From Cyrtodaria siliqua (lineage: Eukaryota; Mollusca; Bivalvia; Adapedonta; Hiatellidae), in contig JAWPHD010010230.1 in the NCBI GenBank assembly GCA_037043455.1, positions 31,854 to 95,853 on the forward strand: DNA of 64,000 nt, written 5' to 3'. The translations under genes and the position numbers were made by a program. Below are positions 45,236-54,488 of this stretch, piece after piece. Each line of letters begins with the position of its first letter. The first letter of the stretch is position 1. The notes beneath the pieces are model-generated. The model was not told where the DNA came from. It searched no databases and worked only from the letters and a program-made list of their open reading frames with translations.

Positions 45236-46115
45236 ATAAGCGATACACATCTACGTATAACAATACGCATCTGTGTATAACAATACACATCTATGTAAAC
45301 AAATACACATCTGTGTATACAAATACACATTTATGTATAACAATACGCATATATGTATAACAACACGCATCTATGTATAACACTTTCTTTCTTTCTTTTT
45401 CTTTGAATGTTATTTAACGGCTCATCAACACAGTATAGGTTATTTAGAGCCGCCCCAGAGAGAGGGGAAGGATACATAGGAATCTGGTTCTTTGACGTGC
45501 TCGGAGGATATACCGATATATGGGACCGCCCGGTTTACGTCCCCATCCGACGGACGAGGCTAAGGGAAAGTGTCTTGTCCAAGAACACACCGACGAAACT
45601 CAGTGGCACGCACGGAGGATTGAACCCGGGGCATCCGGTTACAAATCCGCCGCGCTACCGACTGCGCCACACCTATGTTTAACAATGCACATATATGTAT
45701 AACTATATGCATATATGTATACAAATACACACATATGTATAACAATACACATATATGTATAACAATACACATATATGTATAACAATACACATATATGTAT
45801 AACACTACACATCTATGTATAACACTATACATCTATGTATAACAATACACATATAAGTATAACAATACACATCTATGTATAACAATACACATCTATGTAT
45901 AACACTACACATATATGTATATATAACAATACATATGTGTATAACAATATGCATCTATGTATAACAATACACATCTATGTTTAACAATATATATATATGT
46001 ATATATAACAATGCATATGTGTATAACAATATGCATCTATGTATAAAAACACACATAATTATATGTATATCAATGCGCATCTTTGTATTACACATACATG
46101 TATAACAATCAAACT
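45236..46115. repeat. ~20-bp array (acacat-ctatgtataacaat), interrupted by a SINE
   Basis: Units acacatctatgtataacaat with atatatg and gcatc variants run from 45236 to 45382 and resume at 45674. The SINE on the minus strand splits the array. A late part contains 40-bp double units with tatatataacaatgcatatg. Confidence 0.88.
45383..45673 (-). mobile_element. tRNA-derived SINE, copy 2, with (GAAA)-type tail
   Basis: On the minus strand the head starts ggtgtggcgcagtcggtagc, with A box tggcgcagtcgg and B box gggttcaatcc. The body has ttcttggacaagacactttc, ggggacgtaaaccggg and cctccgagcacgt. The tail is a run of gaaa/aaag units (ctttctttctttcttttt on the plus strand). It is the same family as 28131-28330. 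Both edges of the insertion show tatgta/ttaaca words, but since the target is a tandem repeat a target-site duplication cannot be proved. Confidence 0.88.
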
Positions 46116-46558
46116 GAATCACATACGACGACGCTCTATGTACGTTAAGTAGCATATTTTGCATTTGTGATCAATACAATCTAACATTCGTGCATATTTA
46201 ACATATTAAACGCGTTGAATAAATTGATAGGCATATAATTGTAATAATAAGTTCAATATTAAACAGGCCATCATGTAAGATCCTCTACAGACACAAATGG
46301 CGTCGTAATTTGCCAGCCTGACAAAATAGAGTATGCCATATAAAACTCACGTCTCCGTTCTTACTTCTGTCTCCACCCACCTGTCCACTAGATCATTTAA
46401 TTAAGTGTATATCCATTTATATGTTTTGAAATATATTAATCGTTTTCTCGTAGTGTGGTAATTGAAGAATCCCCGAAATAGCAAACATGTAAAATGATAT
46501 GCTTACCAAACCATGTTGTTTGTTGAAACGTCAATGTTGTTTACATCCGTGTTGCACG
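46116..46558. other. Nothing identified
   Basis: No supported feature between the 20-bp array and the duplicated 57-bp block. Confidence 0.4.
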
Positions 46559-46775
46559 TTCAGTCAGGCAGATACCGGCAATCGGGACTCCAGGTGACAA
46601 TCACCGTGTTGCACTTTTAGTCATGCAGATACCGCAATCGGGACTACAGGTGGCAATCACCGTGTTGCACTTTCAGTCATGCAGATACCGGCAATCGGGA
46701 CGCCAGGTGGCAATCACCGAGTTGCGCGTTCAGTCATGCAGATACCGGCAATCGGGACGCCAGGCAGGCTCAAAA
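46559..46775. repeat. 57-bp minisatellite, first block (4 units)
   Basis: Units of gcagataccggcaatcggga, ctccaggtgacaatcaccg and tgttgcacttttagtcat, the same unit as in 47538-48760. Confidence 0.93.
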
Positions 46776-47537
46776 TTTAAGTTGGCGTACTGGCAAAATG
46801 CAAGTGACATTTTCAGAATGCCAGTAAACTTTTCAAGTACTGAGTAGTATAGAAATGGGGGTTCCAGCACAGATTTCCACTCCCTCGCAACGAGCAATCA
46901 AGCAAATATCAAGCTGTCTCCAGCTGTCCTTAATACAAAGATGCAAACGCATGGCGATGGCATACATGCTGCCCAAATACTCAAATACCCCTTACAACTA
47001 TACAAACTGCTTGATAACCGCGCTCGGGAAAAAACTTTGCTTTGCTGAACCCCCCCCCCCCCCCCCCATACAAACTGCTTGATTACCCCGCTCGGGAAAA
47101 ACTTTGCTTCGCTGACCCCCCCCCCCCACACACACACACACACACACACACAACCACAACCACCCCCCACGCAACACCCACACCCACACCCACCCCTATA
47201 CAAACTGCTTGATTAGCCCGCTCGGGAAAAACTTTGCTTTGCTGACCACCCCCCCCCCCCTATACAAACTGCTTGATTACCCCGCTCGGGGAAAACTTTG
47301 ACCCCCCACCCCCACCCCCCACCCCCCACCCCACACACACACTCACACACCACTTTCTTTACTACTATACTACTCGTCAATCCGGTTTATCAATATAACA
47401 AAAATATTATTGTAATCCAGTTCATTAATTTAGCAGAAATAATAGTTTAATCCTCTGTCTCCTAATAGTTAAAACATTTACAAATAATCAAGCAAAGTCA
47501 GACGGAACCGGATAGTAGTCTTCATCGTCGCTGAACA
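46776..47537. repeat. Duplicated block S, copy 1, with C tracts
   Basis: It begins ggcaggctcaaaatttaagt and ends catcgtcgctgaacat. It contains a sub-repeat tatacaaactgcttgatta, ccccgctcggg, aaaactttgctttgctgac followed by C runs of 8-19, four to five times (about 47000-47310), plus a CA run at 47127-47151. It is repeated at 48761-49493. Confidence 0.9.
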
Positions 47538-48760
47538 TGCAGATACCGGCAATCGGGACTCCAGGTGACAATCACCGTGTTGCACTTTTAGTCATGCAGA
47601 TACCGGCAATCGGGACTCCAGGTGACAATCAACGTGTTGCACTTTTAGTCATGCAGATACCGCAATCGGGACGCCAGGTGACAATCACCGTGTTGCACTT
47701 TTAGTCATGCAGATACCGGCAATCGGGACTCCAGGTGGCAATCACCGTGTTGCACGTTCAGTCATGCAGATATCGGCAATCGGGACTCCAAGTGGCAATC
47801 ACCGTGTTGCACTTTTAGTCATGCAGATACCGGCAATCGGGACTCCAGGTGATAATCACCGTGTTGCACTTTTAGTCATGCAGATACCGCAATCGGGACG
47901 CCAGGTGACAATCACCGTGTTGCACTTTTAGTCAAGCAGATACCGCAATCGGGACTACAGGTGGCAATCACCGTGTTGCACTTTTAGTCATGCAGATACC
48001 GGCAATCGGGACGCCAGGTGGCAATCACCGTGTTGCACGTTCAGTCATGCAAATACCGACAATCGGGACTCCAAGTGGCAATCACCGTGTTGCACTTTTA
48101 GTCATGCAGATACCGGCAATCGGGACTCCAGGTGATAATCACCGTGTTGCACGTTCAGTCATGCAAATACCGGCAATCGGGACTCCAAGTGGCAATCACC
48201 GTGTTGCACTTTTAGTCATGCAGATACCGGCAATCGGGACTCCAGGTGATAATCACCGTGTTGCACTTTTAGTCATGCAGATACCGCAATCGGGACGCCA
48301 GGTGACAATCACCGTGTTGCACTTTTAGTCAAGCAGATACCGCAATCGGGACTACAGGTGGCAATCACCGTGTTGAACTTTTAGTCATGCAGATACCGGC
48401 AATCGGGACGCCAGGTGGCAATCACCGTGTTGCACGTTCAGTCATGCAAATACCGACAATCGGGACTCCAAGTGGCAATCACCGTGTTGCACTTTTAGTC
48501 ATGCAGATACCGGCAATCGGGACTCCAGGTGATAATCACCGTGTTGCACTTTTAGTCATGCAGATACCGCAATCGGGACGCCAGGTGACAATCACCGTGT
48601 TGCACTTTTAGTCAAGCAGATACCGCAATCGGGACTACAGGTGGCAATCACCGTGTTGCACTTTCAGTCATGCAGATAGCGGCAAACCGGGACGCCAGGT
48701 GGCAATCACCGAGTTGCACGTTCAGTCATGCAGATACCGGCAATCGGGACGCCAGGCAGG
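47538..48760. repeat. 57-bp minisatellite, second block (~21 units)
   Basis: Same unit as 46559-46775; 55-56-bp variants lack GG in ataccgcaatcggg. A marker segment (cgccaggtggcaatcacc then catgcaaataccgacaatc) recurs with a 397-bp period (starts at about 47990 and 48387), showing block amplification. The 19-residue periodic frame is an artefact of 57 = 3x19. Confidence 0.95.
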
Positions 48761-49493
48761 CTCAAAATTTAAGTTGGCGTACTGGCAAAATGCAAGTGAC
48801 ATTTTCAGAATGCCAGTAAACTTTTCAAGTACTGAGTAATATAGAAATGGGGGTTCCAGCACAGATTTCCACTCCCTCGCAACGAGCAATCAAGCAATTA
48901 TCAAGCTGTCTCCAGCTGTCCTTAATACAAAGATGCAAACGCATGGCGATGTCATACATGCTGCCCAAATACTCAAATACCCCTTACAACTATACAAACT
49001 GCTTGATTACCGCGCTCGGGGAAAACTTTGCTTTGCTGACACCGCCCCACCCCCCCCCCCCCACCCCCCCCCCCCCTATACAAACTGCTTGATTACCCCG
49101 CTCGGGAAAAATGACCCCCCCCCCCATCCCCACCCAACACCCACACCCACCCCTATACAAACTGCTTGATTAACCCGCTCGGGAAAAACTTTGCTTTGCT
49201 GACCACACCCCCTATACAAACTGCTTGTTGATTACCCCGCTCGGGGAAAACTTGACCCCCACCCCCCACGCCACACTCCCCCCCCCCCCCCCCACACACA
49301 CACACCACTTTCTTTACTACTATACTACTCGTCAATCCGGTTTATCAATTTAACAAAAATATTATTGTAATCCAGTTCATTAATTTAGCAGAAATAATAG
49401 TTTAATCCTCTGTCTCCTAATAGTTAAAACATTTACAAATAATCAAGCAAAGTCAGACGGAACCGGATAGTAGTCTTCATCGTCGCTGAACAT
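48761..49493. repeat. Duplicated block S, copy 2, with C tracts
   Basis: Matches 46776-47537 at an offset of about 1,992 bp (e.g. agaaatgggggttccagcac at 46851 and 48843) and ends in the same gtcttcatcgtcgctgaaca. C-tract lengths and the number of sub-repeats differ between copies. Confidence 0.9.
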
Positions 49494-49508
49494 ATCGTAT
49501 TCTACCAT
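49443..49508 (-). other. Tiny acidic open frame at the end of block S
   Basis: On the minus strand, ATG at 49508 opens 21 codons, MVEYDMFSDDEDYYPVPSDF plus a terminal A, then TGA. The MFSDDEDYYPVPSDFA part is conserved in block S copy 1 (47538-47488). It is downstream of, and on the same strand as, the polymerase relic. Function is unknown, and it may be a chance frame. Confidence 0.25.
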
Positions 49509-49767
49509 GGAGTATTTTATTTATACGTTAATGTATCTTTTCCATTATCTAGTATGTACCTTTTATCATCAAAAGCTGATAAACTTTTTTTATTTATTAA
49601 ATAACTGTTTAGTTCATGTTTTTTTATCTGATAACTTTCTTTTGATTATAACTTTCTGTTGCCGTAAGCAAAATAGTTGTAGTTACCATGCGTTATATTT
49701 TTTTAACAACACACATTTTAATACCCTTGCATTTCTTTGTACCAGTATTATTATCTAATATGAACGA
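49509..49767. other. AT-rich spacer 3' of the polymerase relic
   Basis: No supported feature. Confidence 0.4.
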
Positions 49768-51958
49768 CTATAGTTTACTTCGTAGCCTGACATATTCAAC
49801 AATGGGTATTCCACAAGTTTCGTCTTTCATCTTACCGATAACCTTTTTATTATCATCAAAATGAATTTGTGTTTTTGGATCATAATCACTATTATCAAAA
49901 AGTCTTTTATCCTTGTAAAAATCTTCATACACATCTTTTGTTTTTATTTCATAGCACAAGGAATCAGTATCAGTAATTAATAACTTAGCTTTTTTATCAT
50001 ATTTGTTTTTAATATAGTTGTAACGGAAATGATACATCAAGTATTTTGACAAGTTTAAAATACACAAGCCGACATAACAAGGGCGATTTAAAATTAGTTT
50101 TTCTTTTATTCTGTTGATGGTAAGTTTTTATTAAACATTTTACAAGAAATAAATGAAGGTCTTGCTGCATATTTTAAGAAAACCTCCTCGTCATGAGTCA
50201 ATTTGACATTAACTATCTTTCTCAAATTTGCCATAGTCTTACCAAAAACTGAATTGTTCGTTAGTTTAAAGAAATCCTTTTCAAAAGCATTCTTGCCGAC
50301 TGTTCTTTTAGCAGTATTAAAGTCTATGTATACCTTTAACCACTCTGATTCATCAAACTGTAGTATTCTATCTATTTTGTTACCTTTAATTCCAACTTTT
50401 TGCATAACTCTAAGTTTCTGTATTGCACAACACATTTATTTTTATCCTTTAGTGTCGTTACGAGTTAGTGTACTTTGCTAGATCCTAAGTTAAACTTTTC
50501 TTTCGAAGTTTTACAATAATCTGATAACCATCTTTTATATTTAAACTTTCTGGGGAAAGAGAGTAGTCATTGTGCGAGTCGTGCAATTCTTCGGGATACT
50601 CGAGATTACATTCAACAATATAACTTGATTTCCCTTTTTCAAACTTATCAACTTATTTGCCGGGAGGTAGCGGTTGACACATTGCCCATCCATACAAATT
50701 ATTTGCATCGAGGTATATGATGTACATACTTTTTTTTCTTAGTAATTTTTCATATATTTATTGTTAGCCTTTGAGTATTTATTTGCAATATAACTTATAT
50801 ATTGATCAATATCAGTTATTAAATCAAGTTGAATTCAAGTCATCTTAAGACATGCGTCCCAAGCCGGACCAGGACTACTATAAAGTAATGGCAAGGATCT
50901 AATTTGTAATACTCAAAACACATTTTCCTAAAGTTCTCAGAAACATCTGCCAACAACAGCACATCACTTTTGAGATACAGATCATGATAATTTTCCATAT
51001 TTTTGATGTTAAATGTTTTCGATATTTGTTTAGCATGTTCAAAATCTACGTCTGGAATATGTTCATCATTTAACTTAGAATAAAAGCTATCTTTTCCAGG
51101 TAATATAGTTTCTTTAAAACGTTTAAAATTATTCATATCATAAGGATAAACACCTTTTCTTTTTATTAATTCTAACTTTTTATCTGAGTACTCTAGTGAA
51201 CTATGTTTAAATGACGGAATGTTTTAACTAAACTTTCAAGTGATTGAGACATAAATTGAACGCAATCAATAAGCATCAACTTTTTTCCTAGCATAAATGC
51301 CATATACTTTTCCATGTTATTTGGTATAACATTTATTTTATTTTTGAACTTTGCAATATGTTGCATTATGAAGTGAGAATCATAGCCTCTTAAGTTATGA
51401 AACAAAACAGGTATTTTTCTAGTCAATCTAAAATTAAGATATTTTTTATTACAAATATGACATTCTTTAGATGCGTTAAATTCTTTTTCTTGTGATTCTG
51501 TCATTGTTAAATCTTTTTTAAAATGATGCGACGTAGTTTTCCTGCTATTTTTTCTTCTTCTACCGTTTTTTCTACAAATTTATAAACAGCGTTTGGTCCT
51601 CTGTATGTCACAAATGGTCGAGAATATATCATAACAAATAACTTTGTACCCGTAACCACAATCAGTATGTTTTTGATATGCTTCTGTGTATGATTTTTCA
51701 GAATTACCAAGAGCTAAAGAAATGTCTTCAGTTACTGCTTCATAGTCAGCATATATAATAAAGGGAATCATCAATTGTCTATCGTAGTTATTAAACTTGA
51801 CCTTTTCCTTTTCTTCTGGCATTTTTATTGCTTGTTTACCGTTCAGTGAAAGACAATCATGTTCATGCCTTTTAAGCACCCTTTCTGTTTTAAAGCTCTG
51901 CAGGCATGTTTTACAAAAGCATTTTCTTCCCTTATGTAAGTTTTGATTAAAAGAGTAT
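49768..51958 (-). pseudogene. Protein-primed family-B DNA polymerase relic (Polinton/Maverick-type, DNA_pol_B_2)
   Basis: Running right to left on the minus strand are a zinc-finger-like segment (CFCKTCLQSFKTERVLKRHE, about 51905), exonuclease motif I (IYADYEAVTE, about 51750), motif II (FHNLRGYDSHFIMQ, about 51380) and motif III (LYLKSDVLLLADV, about 50960). The polymerase motifs follow: A (YLDANNLYGWAM, about 50700), B (FKLTNNSVFGKTM, about 50250) and C (LITDTDSLCYEI, about 49965). The order and wording are those of protein-primed polymerases of Polinton-type elements and relatives. The frame is broken at several points (near 51590, 51500, 51190, 50880, 50660 and 50440) and the C-terminus is missing. 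It is a dead copy, although the catalytic acidic residues remain visible. No capsid, integrase, ATPase or protease gene is present nearby. Confidence 0.85.
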
Positions 51959-51961
51959 GAG

Positions 51962-52098
51962 AGTGGACCTTTGGTCGAACACGACACATACGAAATATTG
52001 CAATCTCGGTTTGACTGAGACTGTTCACGAACGTAGTGAAATATGCTAGCTACCGCCCACGCCATCTAGCCCCGGGATGAGCAGAACTCAATATTCAT
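51962..52098. repeat. Dispersed repeat, copy 1, fused to the polymerase relic
   Basis: agtggacctttggtcgaaca, then aatctcggtttgactgagac, tgaaatatgctagctacc, ctagccccggg and cagaactcaatattca. It matches 52568-52710 in direct orientation about 605 bp away. It contributes the first 38 codons of the open frame that runs into the polymerase relic, so that frame's N-terminus is not polymerase. Confidence 0.8.
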
Positions 52099-52567
52099 AA
52101 AATCAATAGTACATAATTGTAACCATCCCGAAGATGGCATGCATATGGCGGTGGACTTTGTATCTGTGGACAGAGATCTTTTCTTCCCCCATGTCTAACA
52201 AAATACTATGCCCCGAAAAGCGAAATAAACAAAATGGAATTTAGGTGGGAGCAGCGGTTATGAAGCCTGCGTATCACAAGTAACATCCAAAAGAGTAAAT
52301 TAAAAAGCAGACAACATATCCTATGAGTGGTTAAACAATACCCAGAGCCTTTTATCTCTTCGGCCGAAGTAGTGGAACCACCGAATCGAAAATTAAGTAA
52401 GAAAACAAAAGCAATAGAAAATGTACCACCGATAAATAAATATAAGTATCGGGCTCAGCGATCTCCAAAGATCGAATTAATAACAGTCCTGATTGCAAGC
52501 GCGGGAGACGTTTTACTGCCGCCACACCGCACAAGCAACGCCACTGTGCTATACAAAAGAATATGAC
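52099..52567. other. Sequence between the two direct repeats; unassigned
   Basis: Open frames exist on both strands (79-80 codons), but neither shows a recognisable motif. Confidence 0.35.
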
Positions 52568-52710
52568 AGTGGACCTATTGAAACGGCCGAACACGATAAA
52601 TAAGAAATATAGCAGTCTCGGTTTGATTGAGACTGTTCATGAACGGTAGTGAAATATGCTAGCTACCCATCACGCCCTCTAGCCCCGGGTTGCGCAGAAC
52701 TCAATATTCA
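52568..52710. repeat. Dispersed repeat, copy 2
   Basis: Direct copy of 51962-52098. It contains the hairpin cagtctc-ggtttgatt-gagactg and the words tgaaatatgctagctacc and ctagccccgggttgcgcag. Confidence 0.8.
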
Positions 52711-53319
52711 AACATTAACCTGTTAAAAATCTCATAGGGTATAGAAGGAGTAAGTAAGCATCATAAGGCCGAAACTCTCTAATAGTAAATTACTGCAAGC
52801 CCCATATGCAGGACAAAACTCGTTTTGTATATGTTGTGCCTCGAATCCCTAAATGGTGTTAGACTGGTATTATTTTGCTTCCGTGTCGTTACCCACGAAA
52901 GCAGTACTTTAAAAAAAAAATGTGTTGACAGTTCAGGGCCTGGTTACTTGTGAAAAATTTACTATGCCATTATATAAAACGTAATGTTTGGCAGGTTTTA
53001 TTAGCACTGAGCTTTGTTTTGCAGGACTATTTGCTGACTGTGGAGGGAACCGCATAACGCAATCTGCCTACTCACGTAGATGTAGTGAACATTTTGAAAT
53101 GGACATTTTGTGTACGAAAGTGAAATTTGTGAACAAACAAGTATATCGACAGGGGTTAAGACGTTTGATTTTCAGGACTTCTACATGGATAGTTGAAGGA
53201 AAAAAGTTCCAGATATTTGTACCTTAGTGCTGGAATAAATGACAACGACTCGAAAACAGTGTATTTTGTTTTATTCTCAATGTATTGAAATATTACCAAA
53301 CCGAGCCCAAATGACCATA
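52711..53319. other. Unassigned; one 79-codon open frame
   Basis: A plus-strand frame at 52988-53227 has no recognisable domain. Nothing else is supported. Confidence 0.35.
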
Positions 53320-53346
53320 CACATGTGGTTATACTGGGTACCCGGT

Positions 53347-53420
53347 GGCCCGGCTAGCTCAGTTGGTAGAGCACTCGCCCTGTAAACGACGGATCACGGG
53401 TTCGAGTCCCGTACCGGCCG
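53347..53420 (+). tRNA. tRNA-Thr(UGU)-like sequence inside LTR1 (not a host tRNA gene)
   Basis: A box tagctcagttgg (53355-53366) and B box ggttcgagtcc (53399-53409) both match the Pol III consensus, 44 bp apart. The D arm (gctc...gagc) and T arm (acggg-ttcgagt-cccgt) pair fully. The anticodon loop cctgtaa gives UGU. The anticodon stem is broken (ctcgc/acgac) and the acceptor stem is imperfect, so a charged tRNA is unlikely. A TTTT terminator (53423-53426) follows at once. Its place in an LTR argues for a captured promoter. Confidence 0.7.
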
Positions 53421-53459
53421 CGCTTTTCCCCCTTGCTTTTCCCCCTTGGTTTACTTCAT

Positions 53460-53471
53460 TGGCGACGAGGA
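53460..53471 (+). promoter_or_regulatory. Primer-binding site (tRNA-Ser type)
   Basis: tggcgacgagga begins one base after the TTCA end of LTR1, the expected position for minus-strand priming. Confidence 0.8.
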
Positions 53472-53544
53472 TGATTCGGTGGACGCGGAATAGCGGCACC
53501 GGGGGTCTGAGAGACTGGAAGAGCTGGGCTAGCTCTTAAAAGTT

Positions 53545-53558
53545 AAAAGGGGGAGGAG
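53545..53558 (+). promoter_or_regulatory. Polypurine tract
   Basis: Fourteen purines in a row directly abut the TG start of LTR2, as needed for plus-strand priming. Confidence 0.8.
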
Positions 53559-53580
53559 TGTGGAGATACTGGGTACCCGG

Positions 53581-53654
53581 TGGCCCTTAGCTCAGTTGGT
53601 AGAGCACTCGTCCTGTAAGCGAGGGGTCCCGGGTTCAAGTCCGGTACCGGCTGC
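53581..53654 (+). tRNA. tRNA-Thr(UGU)-like sequence inside LTR2
   Basis: A box tagctcagttgg at 53588 and B box ggttcaagtcc at 53632 have the same 44-bp spacing as in LTR1. Here the anticodon stem is intact (ctcgt-cctgtaa-gcgag) but the T arm is damaged (ccggg/ccggt). The two LTRs thus preserve complementary parts of one ancestral tRNA-like unit. Confidence 0.7.
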
Positions 53655-53734
53655 ACTTTTCCCCCTTGGTTTACTTCACACATTTGGACAATATATGTAT
53701 TTTTTCTGATTGTTTACCTACATGTTATTTCCAC

Positions 53735-54112
53735 CAAAGGGGCCCCAGTGGGCGGAGGCAAAATCCGAGACCTTGCTACATCCCCTTGGGTCATTACATT
53801 TTAAAAAAAAAATTAGCCCCCAGTGGGATTTTTGAGCTTGTCAGAGCAACAATCTGGTAAAGTTAGGTAATTATCGAATCTATCGTCAATATAGCATTTA
53901 ACTAAATCAAGGGCCATGACTCCGCTGTTAGTGGTCCGATCTCGCTGATTTTTTAACTTGTCCGAGTTTCATTAATATTAACAATCTAGGAAAGTGTGGT
54001 AAAGATCGGATGAAAAATGAAGGCCCTATTGTCTTAATAATAATTAATGACGGACGGACGGACAACTCCGCATCCCGTAAGAAAAATCAAGGCAGATTTT
54101 TCACGATCGAAT
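53735..54112 (+). mobile_element. Short GACG-ending non-coding element
   Basis: The head has aaggggccccagtgg (a ggggcccc palindrome at 53740-53747). The body reads agggccatgactccg, then cttgtccgagtttcat, and the end is gacggacggacggac at 54051-54065. It fits the hairpin/GACG grammar; the 3' hairpin is not clear. Confidence 0.5.
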
Positions 54113-54116
54113 AATT

Positions 54117-54255
54117 TCAATAAATCCACGCTATTTTCGTTAGTTGTAAGCACCTTTCGACCAACTCCTTCTTTTTGCCAGCTTGTTTGATGTTTCTTTT
54201 TTTCAATTCTGCCTTTATCTGTACGATTGTAAGACTACCAAACTTTGATTCCATG
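54117..54255 (-). CDS. SAP-domain open frame (possible exon)
   Basis: The minus-strand ATG at 54255 opens MESKFGSLTIVQIKAELKKR, then NIKQAGKKKELVERCLQL. This matches the SAP helix-extended-loop-helix motif (LTV-ELK-EL--RGL--SGKK-ELV-RL), a roughly 35-residue DNA-binding domain of chromatin and DNA-repair proteins. In invertebrates SAP exons also start several transposon-associated nuclease genes. The frame runs to a stop at 54117, but a possible donor after GTCGAAAG suggests this could be a first exon. Its upstream side is a G-rich repeat unit and its downstream side is another repeat, so an isolated fragment carried by mobile DNA is at least as likely as a live gene. Confidence 0.45.
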
Positions 54256-54295
54256 GTGTACAAAATTGTGTAGAACTTTTGATCAAAATGATGAG

Positions 54296-54488
54296 AGGGC
54301 AACATATATGTGTAAGAATTGACTAAAACAACAAAGAAATATGTAAACAAAAAAAAATAGATTTTCAAGTGGGGTGGGGGGCGTGGGGGGAGCGGGGTGA
54401 GAGGCGGGGTTGGTTGTGGGGTGTGGGAGGACGCGGCAACATATATGTGCAAGAATTGACTAAAACAACAAAGATATATGTAAAAAAA
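54296..54488. repeat. G-rich minisatellite, two units
   Basis: gcaacatatatgtgtaagaa, ttgactaaaacaacaaag, atatgtaaa with A runs, then tggggtggggggcgtgggg-type G runs. It is the same unit as the longer arrays at 57725 and 59635. Confidence 0.85.

Larger units (their letters stand above)
53324..53678 (+). mobile_element. Miniature LTR retrotransposon (TRIM) with tRNA-like LTRs
   Basis: The order of parts is CACA | LTR1 (TGTGG...TTCA, 53324-53458) | t | primer-binding site tggcgacgagga (53460-53471) | about 70 bp | polypurine tract aaaagggggaggag (53545-53558) | LTR2 (TGTGG...TTCA, 53559-53678) | CACA. The primer-binding site is complementary to the 3' end (with CCA) of animal tRNA-Ser(GCU), a primer used by Mag/Gypsy-type elements. 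Both LTRs share atactgggtacccggtggcc, a tRNA-like unit and cttttcccccttggtttact. The interior is 100 bp with no coding capacity, so mobilisation must have relied on another element's proteins. LTR1 is 135 bp and LTR2 120 bp, differing mainly by a duplicated cttttccccc in LTR1. Confidence 0.85.

Noticed and set aside
47707..48611. Repeating MQIPAIGTPGGNHRVARSV frame
   Set aside because: Artefact of the 57-bp minisatellite (3x19).
51580..52065. Taking the N-terminus MAWAVASIFHYVREQSQSNR as part of the polymerase
   Set aside because: That segment is encoded by a dispersed repeat present again at 52568-52710; polymerase similarity starts only after it.
52988..53227. 79-codon plus-strand frame as a gene
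   Set aside because: No motif, weak start context and no neighbouring support; left as unassigned.
53347..53654. Two ordinary tandem tRNA-Thr genes
   Set aside because: Stems are broken in both copies, and each unit sits inside identical longer sequences bounded by a primer-binding site, a polypurine tract and a target duplication, which fits LTRs better.
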